13,368 nucleotides of DNA from an uncultured Rhizobiaceae group bacterium (GTDB taxonomy: Bacteria; Pseudomonadota; Alphaproteobacteria; Rhizobiales; Rhizobiaceae), in the NCBI GenBank assembly GCA_937923355.1, contig CALAIO010000386.1, positions 1 through 13,368 of the forward strand, given 5' to 3'. Position 1 is the first letter of the stretch, and each line of letters starts with the position of its first letter. A program made the translations under genes and the position numbers. Positions 1-7,573 of this stretch are shown piece by piece. Below the pieces are notes generated by a model. That model saw nothing but the letters and a program-made list of their open reading frames with translations. It made no database searches and was not told the DNA's origin.

Positions 1-1572
1 GGCTGTCCTGCCCACGACCAACGTGATTTGGATTTTGCCCGCAAATATAATCTGGAAGTGACCTCTGTTGTCGCAACAACTGATAAAACAGATAGCCCCG
101 TTGAAGTTGAAAAAACTGCCTATGTCGATGATGGCATTCTGGTGAACTCAGGCCCAATGTCTGGTCAACGCAAGGAAGATGCGATTAATACAGCCATTGA
201 TGTTTTGGCTGAGCGTGGTCTTGCTGAAGAAGAGATTAATTACCGTCTTCGCGATTGGGGCCTGTCGCGTCAGCGTTATTGGGGTTGCCCAATTCCGGTT
301 GTGCATTGCGATGACTGTGGGGTTGTTCCTGAGAAAAAAGAAAATCTTCCAGTTGAGCTACCAGAAGATGTTACTTTCGACGTTCCAGGTAATCCGCTTG
401 ATCGCCACCCAACCTGGCGAAATACAGATTGCCCATCCTGTGGCAAGCCTGCCAAACGTGAAACGGACACGATGGATACATTTGTCGATTCATCCTGGTA
501 TTTTGCAAGATTCATAACCCCACAAGGTGAAACACCGACAGACAGTGCAAAGGCAAATCATTGGCTGCCTGTTGACCAATACATAGGTGGTATTGAACAC
601 GCCATTCTGCATTTGCTTTATTCAAGGTTTTTCGCGCGCGCCATGTCGATTGCTGGGCACATGGATGTTAAAGAGCCTTTCAAGGGTCTCTTCACCCAAG
701 GCATGGTCGTTCATGAAACATACGGCAATAAGGAACTAGGTTGGCTACAACCATCAGAACTTAGTATCGTAGAGGAAGACGGCAAGCGCAAAGCTTACAA
801 ACTTTCTGATAATTCTGAAGTGCCAATCGGTGGCATTGAGAAAATGTCAAAGTCTAAAAAGAATGTTGTCGATCCTGACGATATCATCGCAACCTATGGC
901 GCAGATACGGCTCGTTGGTTCATGTTGTCTGATTCTCCACCAGAACGTGATGTCGAGTGGACGGATGCAGGCGCGGAAGGTGCACATCGATTTGTACAGC
1001 GCATCTGGCGTTTGGTTTCAACCTGGTCTGAAAATGTTAAATCAGCCGAAACACCAAACGATTTAAAAGATGAAAAAGCCAATGCAATACGCAAGGCCTC
1101 ACACAAAACACTGAAAGCAATCGGCGAAGACATTGAGCGTCTTGGCTTTAACCGAGCAATCGCGCGTCTATACGAATATGTAAATACACTTTCAGGTGCA
1201 GGCGATGTCAAGAAAAGTAATCCTGATCTTGATAGCGCGATGAGAGAAGGCCTATCTTTCCTAATTCAATGCTTTGCCCCTGTCATGCCGCACTTGGGTG
1301 AAACATGTTGGGAAGAGTTAGGCTTTGAGGGTCTGGTTTCCGAACAATCGTGGCCTGAACATGATGATGCGCTTGCCAAAGATGATACAATTATTTTACC
1401 AGTTCAGATCAATGGTAAAAAACGTGCTGATCTTGAAATTAACCCCGATGCGTCACCAAAAGAAATAGAGGATGCAACTTTGGCGCTGGATGTGGTAATA
1501 AAACAATTAGATGGCAAAGCGCCTAAGAAAATAATCGTTGTACCAAAGAGAATTGTGAATGTTGTTGTTTAA
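1..1572 (+). CDS. leuS: Leucyl-tRNA synthetase, 3' part (5' end outside window)
   Basis: Class I aminoacyl-tRNA synthetase that charges tRNA-Leu in the cytoplasm. The reading frame is open from base 1, so the gene starts upstream; 523 codons and the stop are present. The first visible residues are [12 protein letters not shown], the editing (CP1) domain segment with the conserved Asp of the HDQRD motif. In E. coli LeuRS that Asp is residue 345 of 860, so about 336 residues are missing and the C-terminus has normal length. Two CxxC pairs at window codons 103-106 and 144-147 look like a zinc-binding insert. [13 protein letters not shown] follows, and the KMSKS loop is at codons 281-285 (nt 841-855). 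The tRNA-binding anticodon and C-terminal domains close the protein. Its last 14 bases overlap lptE, so the two are probably co-transcribed. It runs toward the inferred origin. Confidence 0.97.
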   Translation, partial: GCPAHDQRDLDFARKYNLEVTSVVATTDKTDSPVEVEKTAYVDDGILVNSGPMSGQRKEDAINTAIDVLAERGLAEEEINYRLRDWGLSRQRYWGCPIPVVHCDDCGVVPEKKENLPVELPEDVTFDVPGNPLDRHPTWRNTDCPSCGKPAKRETDTMDTFVDSSWYFARFITPQGETPTDSAKANHWLPVDQYIGGIEHAILHLLYSRFFARAMSIAGHMDVKEPFKGLFTQGMVVHETYGNKELGWLQPSELSIVEEDGKRKAYKLSDNSEVPIGGIEKMSKSKKNVVDPDDIIATYGADTARWFMLSDSPPERDVEWTDAGAEGAHRFVQRIWRLVSTWSENVKSAETPNDLKDEKANAIRKASHKTLKAIGEDIERLGFNRAIARLYEYVNTLSGAGDVKKSNPDLDSAMREGLSFLIQCFAPVMPHLGETCWEELGFEGLVSEQSWPEHDDALAKDDTIILPVQINGKKRADLEINPDASPKEIEDATLALDVVIKQLDGKAPKKIIVVPKRIVNVVV

Positions 1573-2077
1573 TCAAATCACTCAAATAAGCCGTAAGACA
1601 CTTGCCATCATGGTGTTTTTGTTTCTAAGCGCTTGCCAATTTCAACCTTTGTATGGCGATAGAGCTGCCGGACAAGGTGGCGGGTTGGAGCAGGTTGGAG
1701 TTGCTTCGGTTGATAACCGTGTTGCACAACAGGTTAGAAATCATCTTTTGTTCTTGTTCAACGGTGGTTTTGCTGCTTCAGAAAAAACCCATGAAGCAAG
1801 GCTATCCGTGAACTTCAGCAACAAACTTTCTGCAGCACTGCCAAGTGTTGAAGATTCAACTGCTGGTACTGTAACTGTTCGAGCAAGATATGACTTGGTT
1901 GATCTTAGAACCAACGAAACAGTTGCAAGTGGTTCTCGTGATGCAACAGCTTCTTATGACAGAACAGGTCAGGTACTTGCCAACAATCGTGCAACGCGTG
2001 ATGCAGAAAACCGCGCGGCAAAAGAAGCAGCAGAAGCGCTACGTCTGGCAATTGCTTCTGACATGAGCCGACTTTAA
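1559..2077 (+). CDS. lptE: LPS-assembly lipoprotein LptE
   Basis: Outer-membrane lipoprotein that forms the plug of the LptD/LptE translocon, which inserts lipopolysaccharide into the outer leaflet. It has 172 residues, normal for alphaproteobacterial LptE. A basic n-region (R12, K13) and a hydrophobic stretch at 15-25 lead to the lipobox LSAC with Cys26 as the lipidation site. The next residues, QFQPLYG, match the FQPLYG motif that follows the cysteine in this family. Position +2 is Gln, not Asp, which agrees with outer-membrane sorting. The start at 1559 overlaps leuS by 14 bases and gives a complete signal peptide; a start at the ATG at 1610 would remove the basic n-region. Position between leuS and holA is the usual one in this bacterial order. 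Identification rests on the N-terminal motif and context; the rest of the protein is poorly conserved in the family. Confidence 0.9.
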   Translation: MLLFNQITQISRKTLAIMVFLFLSACQFQPLYGDRAAGQGGGLEQVGVASVDNRVAQQVRNHLLFLFNGGFAASEKTHEARLSVNFSNKLSAALPSVEDSTAGTVTVRARYDLVDLRTNETVASGSRDATASYDRTGQVLANNRATRDAENRAAKEAAEALRLAIASDMSRL

Positions 2078-2083
2078 TTCTGC

Positions 2084-3124
2084 ATGGCTTCCCTTAAGCC
2101 AAGAGATATCGAACCCTTTTTAAAGAAGCCGGATTTTTCGAGATCTGTCATCCTGCTTTATGGTCCAGACGCAGGCTTGGTCAGTGAGCGTGCAGATGTT
2201 TTGGCACAAAAATCTGGCGTTGATTTATCTGACCCCTTTTGCCTTATTCGTATGGACGCAGATGATGCCGCAAGTGATACGGCTCGCATTGCCGATGAAG
2301 CGCATACAATTGGCATGTTCGGCGGTAAGCGCCTGATTAGAATTTCAGGGAATACAAGACGTGATTTGGCAAAGGCTGTAAAGCCTGTGCTCGATACGCC
2401 CCCTGAAGATGCCATCATTCTCATTGAAGCAGGTGACTTGAAAAAAAACGCTGGTCTTCGAAAACAACTCGAAGCAAGTCCTGCAAGCCTGGCCATACCC
2501 TGCTATCAGGACACGGATGCAGCGATTGAACAATTGATAGATGAGGAAATCATTGCAAAAGGCCTGTCGATAGACCGTGAAACTCGTCTACTTCTCAAAT
2601 CCATGCTGGGTGACAACCGGATGGTTTCACGCGGAGAGCTTTCCAAACTTGCAATCTATTGTGAAGGCAAAACCTCAGTGACTGCCGATGAAATCCATGA
2701 AATCGTAGGCGATGCCTCAAAGCTTGTGATGGATGATGTCATCGACTCAACAGCAACGGGCGATTCAGCAAAATTACAAGTTGTGCTACCGAAGGCAGTT
2801 GAGGCAGGTAATGCTCCTGATATTATTTTACTTGGTGTTTTAAAACATTATCAAATGCTGCAAAGTGCCAGAAGCAAAGTTGAGCTACAAAGACAAATCG
2901 CTTCCAATGTAATTTCAGGCATGAGACCACCCATTCACTTTGCAAGAAAAGCTGCTGTAACCACGGCTGTAAACATTTGGACACTGGAAAGGCTAACTCG
3001 AGCGCTAAGCCGATTGGACAAAGCCATGCTGGAATGTCGTCAAAAGGCTGGCATTTCCCAGGCTTTGTGTAGCACAACGCTTTTGGCATTAAGTCTTGAA
3101 GCAGCAGCCCTTAAAAAGCGCTGA
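2084..3124 (+). CDS. holA: DNA polymerase III subunit delta
   Basis: Delta subunit of the clamp loader. It opens the beta sliding clamp and helps load it at primer-template junctions. It has 346 residues, typical for HolA. The N-terminus (PFLKKPDF, then VILLYGPDAGLVSERADVLA at about 22-41) is the family pattern: an AAA+-like fold without a working Walker A motif. A middle AAA+ lid region and a C-terminal helical collar (from about 225, including ILLGVLKHYQMLQSARSKV) follow. An in-frame TAA (the lptE stop, 2075-2077) lies 9 bases upstream, so 2084 is the first possible ATG. I see no clear Shine-Dalgarno sequence, and translation may be coupled to lptE. The gene ends 12 bases from the convergent parB stop. 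Confidence 0.92.
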   Translation: MASLKPRDIEPFLKKPDFSRSVILLYGPDAGLVSERADVLAQKSGVDLSDPFCLIRMDADDAASDTARIADEAHTIGMFGGKRLIRISGNTRRDLAKAVKPVLDTPPEDAIILIEAGDLKKNAGLRKQLEASPASLAIPCYQDTDAAIEQLIDEEIIAKGLSIDRETRLLLKSMLGDNRMVSRGELSKLAIYCEGKTSVTADEIHEIVGDASKLVMDDVIDSTATGDSAKLQVVLPKAVEAGNAPDIILLGVLKHYQMLQSARSKVELQRQIASNVISGMRPPIHFARKAAVTTAVNIWTLERLTRALSRLDKAMLECRQKAGISQALCSTTLLALSLEAAALKKR

Positions 3125-3136
3125 TTAAAAATTTGC

Positions 3137-4090
3137 TTAAGAACCAAGCAGCCCGTTTTGCAATCTTTTGCAAACTTCATCCAGCTGATCAAGGTTTGAA
3201 TATTTAATCCTCAACTCGCCTTTTTCCTTTTCACCATGGCGAAGATCAATCTTCAAGCCAAGACTATCTTCTAGCCTTTGTTCTAGTGCACGGATGTCTG
3301 CTGTTTTTTCTGCAGGAGCCGATTTTGCTTGGTTTCCAGAAGTCGATTTCGTTTCCAGTTCGCCCTGGGCAAGTACTTCCGCCTGACGAACAGACAAACC
3401 TTCTTCAACAATACGTTTCGCAAGCGACTGTGGATTATCTGCTGTAACCAAAGTACGTGCGTGACCTGCAGAAAGACTGCCATCACTGACCAGCGATTGA
3501 ACCTCTTTTGGTAGCTTCAAAAGTCTCAATGTATTGGCAACATGAGAACGACTTTTGCCAATCACCTGCGCCAGTTCATTTTGACTGTAATCATATTCAT
3601 CAATCAATTGCTGATAACCAAGCGCCTCTTCTACCGAGTTCAAATCTGCGCGCTGAACATTTTCTATGATGGCAAGTTCAAGTGCTTGCTTGTCTGCCAC
3701 ATCACGAATAACAATCGGTACTTCGTGAAGGCCTGCCTTTTGCGCAGAACGCCAGCGCCGTTCACCAGCGATAATTTCAAATTGCGCACCACCAAGGTCT
3801 TCACCTTTAGCAGGCCTGACCAGAATGGGCTGAACGATGCCGTGCTCACGAATTGAATTTGACAAATCCAGAAGATCAGCATCTGCAAAAAACTTGCGCG
3901 GGTTGTTTGGATTAGCACGAATATGCTCTATCGGAACAATACGCTCACCCTGCTTGATGATCGTGTCAGTCTTCTGAACGCTTTCAGCATCAGCAGGTTT
4001 TACTTTTGGCGATGTAACAGGCTGATCCAAATCACCCATAAGAGCCGCTAATCCGCGCCCAAGACGCTTTTTTGAATTATCATCTGACAT
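3137..4090 (-). CDS. parB: Chromosome partitioning protein ParB
   Basis: CTP-dependent DNA clamp that loads at parS sites, spreads along the origin region and stimulates ParA. It has 317 residues. The N-terminal LGRGLAALMGD (10-20) is the ParA-contact segment. The CTP-binding domain carries GERRWRSA at 109-116 and ENVQRADLN from 143. A helix-turn-helix lies at about 170-194 (SQNELAQVIGKSRSHVANTL), and a C-terminal dimerisation domain at about 265-317. A good Shine-Dalgarno (AAGGA, about 8 bases before the ATG) supports the start. It follows parA by 47 bases on the same strand, so the pair is probably an operon. Four candidate binding sites are in this window, one in rsmG, one in mnmE and two between mnmG and mnmE (see the parS entries). 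Confidence 0.97.
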   Translation of the reverse strand: MSDDNSKKRLGRGLAALMGDLDQPVTSPKVKPADAESVQKTDTIIKQGERIVPIEHIRANPNNPRKFFADADLLDLSNSIREHGIVQPILVRPAKGEDLGGAQFEIIAGERRWRSAQKAGLHEVPIVIRDVADKQALELAIIENVQRADLNSVEEALGYQQLIDEYDYSQNELAQVIGKSRSHVANTLRLLKLPKEVQSLVSDGSLSAGHARTLVTADNPQSLAKRIVEEGLSVRQAEVLAQGELETKSTSGNQAKSAPAEKTADIRALEQRLEDSLGLKIDLRHGEKEKGELRIKYSNLDQLDEVCKRLQNGLLGS

Positions 4091-4137
4091 CTGAAAGTCC
4101 TTATAATATCCAGTTTGTTACGGAAGTGAATCCAGTT

Positions 4138-4926
4138 TCAAGCTGCTATGAGTTGTTTTTCGCGTTTAATAACCTCGGAAGCCAATTGCAGATAAGCCTG
4201 ACTGCCTGCGCAATCGAGATCATACAATAACACTGGCTTACCATGCGATGGTGCTTCTGAAACGCGTACGTTTCTTGGAATGATTGTTTTATAGACCTTG
4301 TCTCCCAGAAACTCACGAACATCTTCAACGACCTGCATGGCAAGATTATTGCGCTTGTCAAACATAGTCATGACGATGCCATGGATGATAATTTCCGGAT
4401 TAATAGTTTCTTTTACCTGATCAACCGTTTGAAGAAGCTGGCTGAGACCTTCAAGCGCAAAAAACTCGCACTGCAAAGGCACAAGCACTGAATCAGCTGC
4501 CGCCATTGCGTTTAATGTCAGCAAGTTAAGCGATGGCGGACAATCAATCAGAATATAATCAATCGCCAAGTCTTTAGGATTATATTCCTCAATTGCTTTC
4601 TTTAACTTAAAAGCCCGGTCACCCTCACCTGAGATTTCCATCTCAACACCCAGAAGATCAAGCGTAGAAGGTGAAACATAAAGCCCGGGAACGGCAGTCG
4701 GTGTTATCGTTTGCTCAAGCGTGGCGCTACCGGTCAACAAATCGTAGGTCGATACATCACGGTCATCACGGTCTATGCCAAGCCCTGTGCTTGCATTTCC
4801 TTGCGGATCAAGATCAATAACGAGCGCAATTTGCCCAATGGCAGCTAAGGCAGTTGCAAGATTAATGGCCGTCGTTGTCTTGCCAACACCACCTTTTTGA
4901 TTTGCCACTGTAATAACTCTAGGCAT
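4138..4926 (-). CDS. parA: Chromosome partitioning ATPase ParA
   Basis: Deviant-Walker ATPase of the MinD/ParA family. ATP-bound dimers coat the nucleoid, and ParB-parS complexes stimulate hydrolysis, which moves the duplicated origins apart. It has 262 residues, the usual length for chromosomal ParA (Soj). The deviant Walker A KGGVGKTT is at 11-18 with the signature lysine K11. The A' motif DLDPQGNAS is at 38-46, and Walker B is in DYILIDCPPS at about 122-131. There is no N-terminal DNA-binding extension, which separates it from plasmid type Ia ParA. The start is 8 bases downstream of the rsmG stop, so it is probably translated from the same transcript. The gene order rsmG-parA-parB is the classical origin-proximal order. 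Confidence 0.97.
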   Translation of the reverse strand: MPRVITVANQKGGVGKTTTAINLATALAAIGQIALVIDLDPQGNASTGLGIDRDDRDVSTYDLLTGSATLEQTITPTAVPGLYVSPSTLDLLGVEMEISGEGDRAFKLKKAIEEYNPKDLAIDYILIDCPPSLNLLTLNAMAAADSVLVPLQCEFFALEGLSQLLQTVDQVKETINPEIIIHGIVMTMFDKRNNLAMQVVEDVREFLGDKVYKTIIPRNVRVSEAPSHGKPVLLYDLDCAGSQAYLQLASEVIKREKQLIAA

Positions 4927-4934
4927 GATAGTCT

Positions 4935-5582
4935 CTATTCCGCATCAACATTTATTCGTTTTAGATTGGATATTTCCAGGATAACAGAATCTGTAGAAAT
5001 AACACTCTCATGATTTATCAGATCAAACGACCAGAGACCATCACAATCTGCCAATTCAGCTTCAAATTCACGCCCTTTGTGGAAGAGCGCAGTGGCTCCA
5101 TTTAATAACCAGGGCGAAGCCAATTCCAACAATAAAGGCAAAGCCGCCAAAGCTCTTGCTGTAACAATCTCTGGCTGTGCGATGCTTGAACTTATATTTT
5201 CAATACGATCACAATGCACTTTAGCCGGAGCTTGCATTTGGCGGTTAACCTGACGCAAAAAAGAGCATTTCTTTTGAATGCTTTCAATCAAGTCAACGGA
5301 TGATTCTTCAAAATCAGCCATAGCAGCAGCGATGACCAAACCTGGGAAACCTCCACCACTACCGATATCAACCCAGTGTCGAGCATCAGGTTTTAGCTTG
5401 ATACACTGAAGACTATCAGCAATATGACGGCCCCACATATCGTTTAGCGTTGATGGGGCAACCAAATTAGTTTTCTTTTGCCACTCCTCGACCCTTGCCA
5501 CCAATATCTTCAAACGCTCAAATGTTTCACGTGAAACAGGGTGAATGCGAGAAAGCTCTGAAAGTATGACTTCTCCCCTCAT
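4935..5582 (-). CDS. rsmG: 16S rRNA (guanine527-N7)-methyltransferase RsmG
   Basis: SAM-dependent methyltransferase (formerly GidB) that makes m7G527 in 16S rRNA of the small ribosomal subunit. It has 215 residues. The SAM-binding loop [11 protein letters not shown] is at 72-82. The [20 protein letters not shown] segment (39-58) matches the conserved NLtai...RHilDSL family pattern. Its start codon shares an ATGA overlap with the mnmG stop (5579-5582), so translation is probably coupled. Residues 16-20 (VSRET) are encoded by a perfect 16-base parS palindrome at 5523-5538. A parS inside this gene is a known arrangement in several bacteria. The start agrees with the overlap; only a weak purine-rich sequence (AGAAAG) lies upstream. 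Confidence 0.95.
   Translation of the reverse strand: MRGEVILSELSRIHPVSRETFERLKILVARVEEWQKKTNLVAPSTLNDMWGRHIADSLQCIKLKPDARHWVDIGSGGGFPGLVIAAAMADFEESSVDLIESIQKKCSFLRQVNRQMQAPAKVHCDRIENISSSIAQPEIVTARALAALPLLLELASPWLLNGATALFHKGREFEAELADCDGLWSFDLINHESVISTDSVILEISNLKRINVDAE
5523..5538. other. parS site, perfect palindrome, inside rsmG
   Basis: TGTTTCACGTGAAACA is a perfect 16-base palindrome of the conserved parS type bound by ParB. It lies in the rsmG coding sequence, where it encodes VSRET (16-20), about 0.6 kb from parA and 6.5 kb from the middle of the inferred origin. Confidence 0.93.
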
Positions 5583-7450
5583 GATGCTTTCTGCTTTGAA
5601 GAAGACTTAGTGATATGTGCTAAAAGCAAAGTCAGCGCTGCTGGCGTCATGCCATCTATACGAGATGCCTGCCCAATGTTCGCAGGACGGACTTTATCAA
5701 GCTTTTGTTGAAGCTCAATAGAAAGGCCTGAGAGCTTGGAATAATTGAAATCTTTAGGAATATGACGGTTCTCATCTTTACGAACAACAGAGGCATCCGC
5801 TTCCTGACGAGCGAGATAAACCGCATATCCAGCTTCAATTTCCAACGGCTCAATTGTATTTTCCGGAATTTCATTCAACTCAGGCCATACTTCAGTAAGC
5901 CTTTTGAAGTCAATGTCATTAAACGAAAGCAAATCAAATGCAGATCTACGAACGCCGTCTTCCTTTACTTTCAAACCAACCTTTGCAGCTTCATTGGGCG
6001 TCAAGGTCAATGATTTCAACAATTCACGACCTTTGTCATGTGATTCCTGTTGTTGCGAGTAGTGGGTCTCTCTTTCACGCGATACAATGCCCAGATCAAT
6101 ACCCAAAGGCGTTAAACGCTGATCAGCGTTATCCGAGCGTAAAGACAGTCTGTATTCAGCGCGTGATGTAAACATCCGATAAGGCTCACTAACACCGCGT
6201 GTGACCAAATCATCAATCATAACAGCAATGTAACTTTGTGTTCGGCTGAATGTAACCTCATCCTGATTTCCAGCCAGCCTGGCAGCGTTAAGACCTGCTA
6301 CAAGCCCTTGGGCGCCTGCTTCTTCATATCCCGTTGTACCGTTAATCTGGCCCGCCAGGAAAAAACCTTCAATTCTTCTCGTTTCCAGTGTTGGCTTAAG
6401 TTCACGGGGATCAACATGGTCATATTCAATTGCATAACCTGGTTGGAGGATTTTAGCTTTTTCCAATCCGGGAATAGTTTTCAGAAAAGCTTCCTGAACC
6501 CACTCAGGCATGGAAGTTGAAATACCATTCGGATAAACGTTGATATCATCCAGACCTTCTGGTTCAAGAAATATCTGATGACCATCACGCTCACCAAACT
6601 TAACTATCTTGTCTTCTATTGAAGGACAGTATCTTGGCCCTACACCATCAATCTGCCCCGAATACATGGCCGAACGTTTTACATTATCCTGGATAATCTT
6701 GTGGGTTGCAGGCGTTGTTCGTGTAATACCGCACTCAACCTGCGGATTGGTAATGTCTTTTGTCATGCTAGAGAAAGGCACAGGATGCTCGTCAGCGCCT
6801 TGTTTCTCCAAGCCAGACCAATCAATGGTTCGCGTATCTAAACGCGCTGGAGTGCCTGTTTTGAGCCTTGCCAGGATAAATCCAGCCTTTTCAAGTGTTC
6901 CTGATAGCCCAACACTGGGGTCTTCTCCCATTCGCCCTGCTGGGATCATCTTTTCGCCGATATGAATAAGACCACGCAGAAAAGTACCAGTTGTTAAAAC
7001 GACTGCTCTACACTTTACAATACTGCCATCGCCCAGAATAACGCCTTGTACCACTTTATCTTTCAAAGAAAGGTCTTCAACGGATGCTTCAATAACATCA
7101 AGACCTTGAATATTGAAAATCTCTTCCTGCATGGCTTCGCGATAAAGTTTTCGGTCAGCTTGCGTTCTAGGGCCTCGTACAGCAGGCCCTTTACGGCGGT
7201 TCAACAGTCTAAACTGAATGCCACCTTTGTCTGCGACACGCCCCATGAGGCCATCCAGAGCATCAATCTCACGCACCAAATGGCCTTTACCGAGGCCACC
7301 AATTGCCGGATTACAAGACATGACACCAATGGTATCGCGTTTATGGGTAATCAATGCAGTCTTAGCACCAGCACGCGCAGAGGCACTTGCAGCTTCCGTA
7401 CCCGCATGCCCGCCACCAACAACAATTACATCATAGTCTGAATAAGTCAT
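5579..7450 (-). CDS. mnmG: tRNA uridine-5-carboxymethylaminomethyl synthase subunit MnmG
   Basis: FAD protein (formerly GidA). With MnmE it installs the (carboxymethyl)aminomethyl group at C5 of the wobble uridine U34 in certain tRNAs. The dinucleotide-binding motif [10 protein letters not shown] lies at the N-terminus. The family signatures [13 protein letters not shown] and [10 protein letters not shown] follow, then RYCPSIEDK with the conserved cysteine, and [17 protein letters not shown]. The open frame reaches an ATG at 7474, but no Shine-Dalgarno precedes it. GGA at 7459-7461 sits 8 bases before the ATG at 7450 (5 before the adjacent ATG at 7453), and a start there gives [14 protein letters not shown], like other family members. 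I therefore choose 7450 (623 residues). Three leftward genes (mnmE, mnmG, rsmG) are contiguous here. The 120 bases before the gene hold two parS sites. Confidence 0.95.
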   Translation of the reverse strand: MTYSDYDVIVVGGGHAGTEAASASARAGAKTALITHKRDTIGVMSCNPAIGGLGKGHLVREIDALDGLMGRVADKGGIQFRLLNRRKGPAVRGPRTQADRKLYREAMQEEIFNIQGLDVIEASVEDLSLKDKVVQGVILGDGSIVKCRAVVLTTGTFLRGLIHIGEKMIPAGRMGEDPSVGLSGTLEKAGFILARLKTGTPARLDTRTIDWSGLEKQGADEHPVPFSSMTKDITNPQVECGITRTTPATHKIIQDNVKRSAMYSGQIDGVGPRYCPSIEDKIVKFGERDGHQIFLEPEGLDDINVYPNGISTSMPEWVQEAFLKTIPGLEKAKILQPGYAIEYDHVDPRELKPTLETRRIEGFFLAGQINGTTGYEEAGAQGLVAGLNAARLAGNQDEVTFSRTQSYIAVMIDDLVTRGVSEPYRMFTSRAEYRLSLRSDNADQRLTPLGIDLGIVSRERETHYSQQQESHDKGRELLKSLTLTPNEAAKVGLKVKEDGVRRSAFDLLSFNDIDFKRLTEVWPELNEIPENTIEPLEIEAGYAVYLARQEADASVVRKDENRHIPKDFNYSKLSGLSIELQQKLDKVRPANIGQASRIDGMTPAALTLLLAHITKSSSKQKAS

Positions 7451-7519
7451 CATTCGAGTCCAATAACGATTCATTTAAAGAAGGTCAAAGAGAAAGCGAC
7501 AATCTCAATCAATTAAAAA

Positions 7520-7535
7520 TGTTTCACGTGAAACA
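7520..7535. other. parS site, perfect palindrome, intergenic mnmE-mnmG
   Basis: A second perfect TGTTTCACGTGAAACA, in the gap between mnmE and mnmG. Flanking bases also match the rsmG copy: 23 bases in a row are identical (7517-7539 and 5520-5542). On the mnmE/mnmG transcribed strand it is followed by a run of five T. Confidence 0.93.
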
Positions 7536-7536
7536 G

Positions 7537-7553
7537 GGTAAATATTCTTTACC
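7537..7553. repeat. Inverted repeat centred between two parS sites
   Basis: GGTAAA and TTTACC are perfect 6-base arms around a 5-base loop. The centre (7545) is within 2 bases of the midpoint between the flanking parS sites. The left arm can also pair, as GGGTAAAT, with ATTTACCC at 7573-7580. Confidence 0.45.
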
Positions 7554-7557
7554 AAAT

Positions 7558-7573
7558 TGTTTCACGTGAATCA
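7558..7573. other. parS-like site covering the mnmE stop codon
   Basis: TGTTTCACGTGAATCA differs from the perfect palindrome at one base. It is 22 bases from the parS at 7520-7535, and its last three bases are the mnmE stop codon (TGA on the minus strand). Confidence 0.85.

Noticed and set aside
442..455. ACGTGAAAC in leuS as a parS half-site.
   Set aside because: Only the right half matches; ParB loading needs the palindrome.
3157..3174. TTTGCAA/TTGCAAA hairpin as a bidirectional terminator at the end of parB.
   Set aside because: The 7-base stem is G+C-poor, lies inside parB coding sequence, and no T-run follows on either strand.
7046..7441. Open frames opposite mnmG (and similar ones opposite rsmG, hemE, parB and mnmE).
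   Set aside because: They are antisense shadows of well-identified genes, with no recognisable protein motifs or ribosome-binding support.
7451..7474. Longer mnmG start at 7474 (eight extra residues).
   Set aside because: No purine-rich ribosome-binding sequence lies upstream, the extra residues are unlike the family, and a GGA sits correctly for the ATG at 7450.
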